DNA of 9,686 nucleotides. Origin: an uncultured Akkermansia sp. (lineage in GTDB: Bacteria; Verrucomicrobiota; Verrucomicrobiia; Verrucomicrobiales; Akkermansiaceae). This document shows positions 5,974 through 9,686 of this stretch, piece by piece (position 1 is the first letter of the stretch; each line of letters opens with the position of its first letter). The position numbers were made by a program, and so were the translations under genes. The stretch spans positions 1 to 9,686 of the forward strand of contig CAJGCV010000073.1 in assembly GCA_904501915.1 (NCBI GenBank). The letters run 5' to 3'. The notes beneath the pieces were generated by a model. It ran no database searches, was not told the DNA's origin, and saw only the letters and a list, made by a program, of their open reading frames with translations.

Positions 5974-6414
5974 TTACTCAGACTCAACTTTTTCTACGAT
6001 CAAGACACCGCGCACATCGCGTCCGTCAGAATCCTGCCCGTTACGGCAGATGACATGGAAAGTGAAGGTATCACCACGGGTAAGGTTCACACGCCCGGTT
6101 ACCCCGCTGCGCACAAGCAGCGGCAGGCGTTCCTGCTTATTGTTAGGCAAGGAAACAGCCACCATGCGGTCATTTCCCAGCGTTTCAATATTCTCTACGC
6201 GGGCCTGCAGGCAATATGTGTTGCCAGTAAGGCGCGAAGCATCCTGACGGTAATCCGCAATATTGAAATGAGAATCCGTCCGGACCTTCTGTTCAGCGGA
6301 AGGCTTCATTACAACAGCCGCACCAATTGCGAGCGCAAGCACGACACCACCGCCACCCAACACCAGCGGCAGCTGTGATTTCTTATTTTTGGAAGAACGT
6401 CTTTTTCTTGCCAT
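5974..6414 (-). CDS. Small membrane-anchored protein with a beta-rich extracytoplasmic domain
   Basis: No family is recognised with certainty. The 146-residue product has a strongly basic cytoplasmic start (RKRRSSKNKK), one membrane segment at about 15-36 rich in Gly/Val/Ala/Leu, and an outer domain of about 110 residues. That domain alternates short hydrophobic strands with Gly turns (TYCLQARVENIETL, RMVAVSL, RLPLLV, TFTFHVICRNG, GVLIVEKVE). The pattern would suit a small OB-fold-like barrel, but this is a guess from the pattern only. Cys68 and Cys122 could form a disulfide. It lies 19 bases after the ABC transporter gene and 2 bases before the 664-residue protein gene, so the three are almost surely cotranscribed. 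A link between the transporter and the secreted partner is plausible. Confidence 0.82.
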   Translation of the reverse strand: MARKRRSSKNKKSQLPLVLGGGGVVLALAIGAAVVMKPSAEQKVRTDSHFNIADYRQDASRLTGNTYCLQARVENIETLGNDRMVAVSLPNNKQERLPLLVRSGVTGRVNLTRGDTFTFHVICRNGQDSDGRDVRGVLIVEKVESE

Positions 6415-6433
6415 AATGATTCAGTTTGAGAGA

Positions 6434-8164
6434 TTATTCCCAGCGTGTGCGACGCACGCCGATATAGGTGAGAATGATACCAACGAGCACATGCCCTATC
6501 AGAACAGCCAGACAGACCGTGCGGTCTGCGAATGAAGTCTGAACGATGCTGTTTACAGCCTTAAGCACCTCGGATTCCAACCCGCCATTGACACTGCCGC
6601 TCCATGCCCAGTAGGCAGAAATAAACGGCTGCGTAAACGTTTCCACAAAGTCCGGCAAAGCCAGCACGGCACCCGAAAGCGGCAGCTGGAAGCCCACCAG
6701 ATAAATACTCAGCAGAGAAGCCTGATCCGGGGTCTTGCAGTTTGCCGATATACCAAGGCACATTGTCGTCATGGCAGCATTGGCCAGCAGCAGGAAAATC
6801 AGATGGTTCACCACATCGCCTCGCAACGGCCAGCAATACTGCACAAAGGCAAACATCCACAAACTCTGAATCAGCACAAGGACACTCAGGAATACAATTT
6901 TAGAAGCCAGATACGCCCCGGGGCTGGTTCCGGCAAACTTTTCTTTTTCCATGATGAGGCGCTCACCGGCCACCTCACGGGAAGAATTATTGGACCCCAT
7001 GAGGCCGAGCAGAATCACCTGGAACATGATGATACCGGAAACGGCAGAGCCCACGCGTGCGCGTACTTCTGCCTGTGCCTGCTGCGCCTGCACTTCTGCC
7101 GCAAGGTCAGAGCCCATATTATCGGTAAGCTGCAGCAACTGCTCCTGCCCCTTGCTGGAAAAGAGCGCAACAAGAATCGGGAATATCACAATCATGGCAA
7201 CCTGCAGCCAGAGCTGCATGCGATCGCGGAACAGAATTGTGAAGCGGCGCTTCAGCAAAGTGGAAAACTGTGCCATGAATGAGGGTTGCGGCACATCGTC
7301 CTCTTCGCCATTGCGCGGCGAGGGTGAGGGTGGCTGCAACCCGGCAGCGGAGAATTTTGCCAGGTGTTTACGCTCCAGGCGCTGGTAATAATCCAAACGG
7401 TGTTTCAACCAGCTCTGCCGCCACTCATCCGGTTCGCGCATAGCGAGCTTCGGGTAGACATTTTCAAAATCCTGTTCACCAAAGTAATGCACCATGGTTT
7501 CCGGTGACCCATGGTAGGCAAGGTTACCACGCACCATGACAATGATGCTGTCGTAAAGCTCCATCTGTGCAAGGCTGTGCGTCACCGAAATCACGATTCG
7601 GCCATCCTTCATACTCAACTGGTGAAGCAACTGCACAATTTCGCGTTCTGAGCGAGGGTCCAGACCACTCGTCACCTCATCGCAAAGCAGAATGCGAGGA
7701 CTGCTCACCAGTTCCATTGCCAGTGCGAGGCGGCGTTTCTGACCACCGGAAAGCAACTTCACCGGGCGGTCGGCAATTTCGCTCAGGCCAGTCTCCTCCA
7801 GCACGCTATCAATGATTTCATCCAGTTCATCATCATCTGCATCTACGCGGAGACGTGCAGAACTTTCCACATTTTCATCCACCGTCAGCTCTTCATAAGC
7901 AATACTGAACTGGGGCACATAACCTATTTCATAAGGCTCAAAGTCACCGTCTTCCGCAAGGTCCCGACCTTCCCAGAAAAACGTACCGGAAGTGGTTTCC
8001 TTGATGCCGGCAACCGCTTTCAGCAATGTTGTCTTACCGCAACCGGACGGCCCTACAATAGCCGTAAAATGCCCGCGAGGAATACAGAAATTCACATCAC
8101 TGAGCAGAAACAAGCTCTCCCCATCGTTATCAACCTCCAAACAGATATTGCGTGCTTCCAGCAT
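6434..8164 (-). CDS. ABCG-type half-transporter: ATPase fused to ABC-2 membrane domain
   Basis: The 576-residue protein combines an N-terminal nucleotide-binding domain with a C-terminal ABC-2/ABCG-like membrane domain, the layout of an exporter working as a dimer. The ATPase motifs are intact: Walker A GPSGCGKTT (38-46), Q-loop Gln85, signature LSGGQ (138-142), Walker B ILLCDE (158-163), D-loop SGLD (166-169) and H-loop His196. A charged linker covers about 235-295 (PPSPSPRNGEEDD). Membrane segments lie near 318-337, 372-390, 421-441, 451-473, 481-501 and 549-569. GERLIMEKEKFAGTSPGAYLASKI (400-423) fits the conserved ABCG connecting region. The loop between the first two segments holds an Ala/Gln-rich stretch, about 341-370. 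Substrate is unknown. It leads an operon with an anchored small protein and a secreted helical protein, which hints at lipid, glycan or envelope export rather than simple drug efflux; that is inference. Confidence 0.9.
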   Translation of the reverse strand: MLEARNICLEVDNDGESLFLLSDVNFCIPRGHFTAIVGPSGCGKTTLLKAVAGIKETTSGTFFWEGRDLAEDGDFEPYEIGYVPQFSIAYEELTVDENVESSARLRVDADDDELDEIIDSVLEETGLSEIADRPVKLLSGGQKRRLALAMELVSSPRILLCDEVTSGLDPRSEREIVQLLHQLSMKDGRIVISVTHSLAQMELYDSIIVMVRGNLAYHGSPETMVHYFGEQDFENVYPKLAMREPDEWRQSWLKHRLDYYQRLERKHLAKFSAAGLQPPSPSPRNGEEDDVPQPSFMAQFSTLLKRRFTILFRDRMQLWLQVAMIVIFPILVALFSSKGQEQLLQLTDNMGSDLAAEVQAQQAQAEVRARVGSAVSGIIMFQVILLGLMGSNNSSREVAGERLIMEKEKFAGTSPGAYLASKIVFLSVLVLIQSLWMFAFVQYCWPLRGDVVNHLIFLLLANAAMTTMCLGISANCKTPDQASLLSIYLVGFQLPLSGAVLALPDFVETFTQPFISAYWAWSGSVNGGLESEVLKAVNSIVQTSFADRTVCLAVLIGHVLVGIILTYIGVRRTRWE

Positions 8165-8173
8165 GATTATTAC

Positions 8174-8193
8174 GGTAACTGATTCAGTTTACC
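8174..8193. promoter_or_regulatory. Inverted repeat at the predicted transcription start of the ABC operon
   Basis: GGTAACTGA (8174-8182) and TCAGTTTACC (8184-8193) are complementary except for one bulged T. The core AACTGATTCAGTT (8177-8189) is a perfect dyad. It sits immediately downstream of the candidate -10 box and covers the predicted start point, a usual place for a repressor operator. As RNA it could also fold into a small leader hairpin. Confidence 0.4.
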
Positions 8194-8222
8194 ATAATAA
8201 ATATGAGGATGCAAGTCTCCAA
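8194..8222 (-). promoter_or_regulatory. Candidate promoter of the ABC transporter operon
   Basis: On the minus strand TTGGAG (8222-8217), 17 bases, TATTAT (8199-8194) give a sigma-70-like pair with a 5-of-6 -10 box and a 3-of-6 -35. An overlapping alternative is TTGCAT, 17 bases, TAAACT. For the first pair the start point falls near 8187, leaving a leader of about 23 bases without a Shine-Dalgarno before the ATG at 8164. Confidence 0.45.
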
Positions 8223-8460
8223 ATAGTCCATAAGTGTTAATTTTCCGCAATTTTTCATAGCAGACCATAAACAGGGAATGTTCCTGACAAAAGAAAATCT
8301 GCCGGATATGGCCGCAACCTATATTGAAACGCGGAGATTCATCATATCGGCAGGACAGAAAAACCTGAGCAACTGCAATCACAAGTTCAAAAAGAAATGA
8401 ATACTTCCTTTCATCAGAATAACCACATGAGCGGATGGATATGACGCACAATAGCTATAC

Positions 8461-9333
8461 TTACCGCTTATCCGGCAACAGGCGAATCAGAATATCAAAA
8501 AGCAATTTATTACCATAGCATCCGGCAGCACGCAGCTGGGCAGCTTGTTCACGCAACGGAGGCGTCAGCGCCGCATACATGGATTTCAGTTCAGCAATAG
8601 CAGCATAAGCCCCCTCTTCGTCATCCTGGCGATAACGTTTTATCCTATCCGTCAAATCCTGATACACCCGACTGAGCTTAAGCAACTCCTCCGGCACAGG
8701 CTCAGCAGAATCGGCATCGCGTACGCTGGAAAGCAAGCGCCCGACGCGTAGCATCATATCTCGCTGTTGCTGGGCAGCGAGGCAAATCTGCATATCCGTA
8801 TCTGCCTGCTTGGCTGCAGCATCATTATAACCGAGTTTCAGGTATGCGTGAAGTTCCGGAGAATCAGGAACAGCCGGCAAGGCCACAACGCGGTGATATA
8901 ATTCCAGATGCCTTTCCTGCTGCTCCAGCGAGATGCAGCGATACCGGCTGATTAATTCATTAAAACCGTCGATATCACAGAACTGCATCTTTTTATCCAC
9001 AAGAAGCTCCTGCAATGAGGTGCGCAACGCATTGATTTCGTCCCGAGCTTCCTGATTTGCATGAGACAACACCTCAACTGCGGCAGGTCGAGCCTCCGCA
9101 CTGGCCTTTTCCACCAGCAGAAGGCGCTCATACAAAGCATTATTGTATGCAACAGAACGCTCCAGGACCTGCTGCAGCGCCGCGTGCTCAGGAGATTCCG
9201 AAGGTCTGCTGCCTCCAGAGGCATTTTTTGCAGGCACCGCCACACGGTGCTTCCGGCGGTACCCCCATACGGCACCACAGGCACCGGCCAGCAGCAAACC
9301 AGCAAAGACTCCAGCTACTCCCTTGTGCTTCAT
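8461..9333 (-). CDS. Membrane-anchored helical protein of unknown function
   Basis: I do not recognise this 290-residue protein. Residues 5-24 form one hydrophobic segment, followed by a basic cluster (RRKHR, 26-30) and a short Ser/Pro/Gly linker (about 33-50). Cys19 sits in LAGAC, a weak lipobox match, so it could be a lipoprotein, but the hydrophobic GAVWGY after it and the following basic cluster favour a membrane anchor. The remainder is almost entirely helical and charged, with likely coiled-coil stretches at about 52-118, 160-200 and 215-270, and no catalytic motif. The ATG is preceded at good spacing by AAAGGTG, one of the few clear ribosome binding sites in this window. It begins 37 bases after the stop of the M48 peptidase gene, on the same strand, so cotranscription is likely. 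A role in envelope maintenance would fit this neighbour but is inference. Confidence 0.78.
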   Translation of the reverse strand: MKHKGVAGVFAGLLLAGACGAVWGYRRKHRVAVPAKNASGGSRPSESPEHAALQQVLERSVAYNNALYERLLLVEKASAEARPAAVEVLSHANQEARDEINALRTSLQELLVDKKMQFCDIDGFNELISRYRCISLEQQERHLELYHRVVALPAVPDSPELHAYLKLGYNDAAAKQADTDMQICLAAQQQRDMMLRVGRLLSSVRDADSAEPVPEELLKLSRVYQDLTDRIKRYRQDDEEGAYAAIAELKSMYAALTPPLREQAAQLRAAGCYGNKLLFDILIRLLPDKR

Positions 9334-9370
9334 ATCAGACGCACCTTTGCAGACTCAGCAGAGCATCATG

Positions 9371-9686
9371 TTACAGAGACATACCGTATCCCTTTTTATC
9401 CACAGCTTTGGCGTATTCAGCCTCTGCCGCAGGCAGATTTTCACGCATAGCCTGGATGCGGTCTACATCGCGAGGGTGAGTGCTCATCCAGCCATCGAGC
9501 ACGCTATCGTCCGAGCCTTCGGTAAAGCGGCTCCAGAACTCGATAGCCGCACTGGGTTTGTAACCAGCCTTAGCCATAAGCAGCAGACCCATCTTGTCGG
9601 CTTCGTACTCATGAGTGCGGCTGAACGGCAGCATCACGCCGTACTCCGTGGCTTTCTGGAACGCGGCCGCAGCTGCTGCGTTTTCA
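9371..9686 (-). CDS. M48-family zinc metallopeptidase, C-terminal part (5' end beyond the window)
   Basis: The frame is open to the right edge, so only the last 104 residues are seen, starting ENAAAAAAFQKATEYG. The fragment carries SRTHEYEADKMGLLLMAKAGYKP, which matches the conserved ExEADxxG region of M48 peptidases that supplies the third zinc-binding Glu. It is followed by AAIEFWSRF and WMSTHPRDVDRIQAM, the typical C-terminal STHPxxxxRI motif of the LoiP/YcaL/BepA-like branch. The HExxH motif and any signal peptide lie outside the window. Members of this branch are periplasmic or lipoprotein proteases involved in outer-membrane protein quality control. An internal GTG at 9637 could be mistaken for a start, but the family match continues upstream of it. 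Confidence 0.88.
   Translation of the reverse strand, partial: ENAAAAAAFQKATEYGVMLPFSRTHEYEADKMGLLLMAKAGYKPSAAIEFWSRFTEGSDDSVLDGWMSTHPRDVDRIQAMRENLPAAEAEYAKAVDKKGYGMSL

Larger units (their letters stand above)
8165..8460. other. AT-richer intergenic region with a doubtful 93-codon frame
   Basis: This 296-bp stretch separates the 290-residue protein gene from the ABC operon and is richer in A/T than its surroundings. A minus-strand frame is open from a TTG at 8451 to a TAA at 8172-8170, five bases before the ABC transporter ATG. Its product would contain seven Cys and many aromatics (for example QIFFCQEHSLFMVCYEKL). It has no ATG until codon 59, no Shine-Dalgarno, no recognised domain, and it overlaps the candidate ABC promoter. 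It may be a chance frame, a gene remnant or a small gene; I do not call it a CDS. No hairpin with a T-run was found after the upstream gene. Confidence 0.4.

Noticed and set aside
6803..7388. Plus-strand frames of 145-159 codons within the ABC transporter gene
   Set aside because: They are antisense to a gene with every ABC ATPase motif intact and have no domain of their own.
9057..9479. Plus-strand frames of 129-140 codons across the start of the 290-residue gene
   Set aside because: They overlap the signal/anchor region of that gene and the end of the M48 peptidase, both well supported on the minus strand.

Overview
The window (9,686 bp) reads as ordinary chromosome of a Gram-negative, double-membrane bacterium, most likely Verrucomicrobiota and perhaps close to Akkermansia. 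The grounds are a moderate-to-high GC content, an ECF sigma factor of the style common in Planctomycetes and Verrucomicrobia, weak or absent Shine-Dalgarno sequences at most starts, and several lineage-type exported proteins with no recognisable name. This placement is inference, not a database result. Both window edges cut genes. No tRNA, rRNA, CRISPR array or insertion sequence was seen.

Region 1 (1-2171, all minus strand) looks like the start of a heavy-metal efflux operon. It holds, in transcription order, a small exported Cys/His-rich protein (2171-1791), a TolC/CzcC-like outer-membrane lipoprotein (1668-382), and an exported protein whose ATG directly follows the TolC stop codon and which runs off the left edge (381 to <1). 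The last protein has a signal peptide followed by tandem 19-residue repeats packed with His, Glu and Cys, encoded by 57-bp DNA repeats. On the plus strand the same repeats give a hydrophobic-looking open frame that is only a shadow. The expected inner-membrane pump and adaptor would lie left of the window.

Region 2 (2172-3903) begins with a 198-bp divergent promoter region holding a perfect 15-bp inverted repeat. An ECF sigma factor gene follows on the plus strand. It converges, with one base between stop codons, on gluQ, the glutamyl-queuosine tRNA(Asp) synthetase gene on the minus strand. A strong intrinsic terminator sits only 7 bases before the gluQ start codon.

Region 3 (3911-8164, minus strand) is a compact three-gene operon: an ABCG-type half-transporter (ATPase plus six membrane segments), a small membrane-anchored protein with a beta-rich outer domain, and a 664-residue secreted helical-repeat protein, ending at the terminator. 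The two smaller partners are unfamiliar. The arrangement suggests an export or envelope system with dedicated periplasmic parts, and it is the best candidate here for something undescribed.

Region 4 (8165-9686, minus strand) holds the C-terminal part of an M48-family zinc metallopeptidase cut by the right edge, a 290-residue membrane-anchored helical protein of unknown function, and a 296-bp AT-richer intergenic stretch with the probable ABC operon promoter and a doubtful 93-codon frame.
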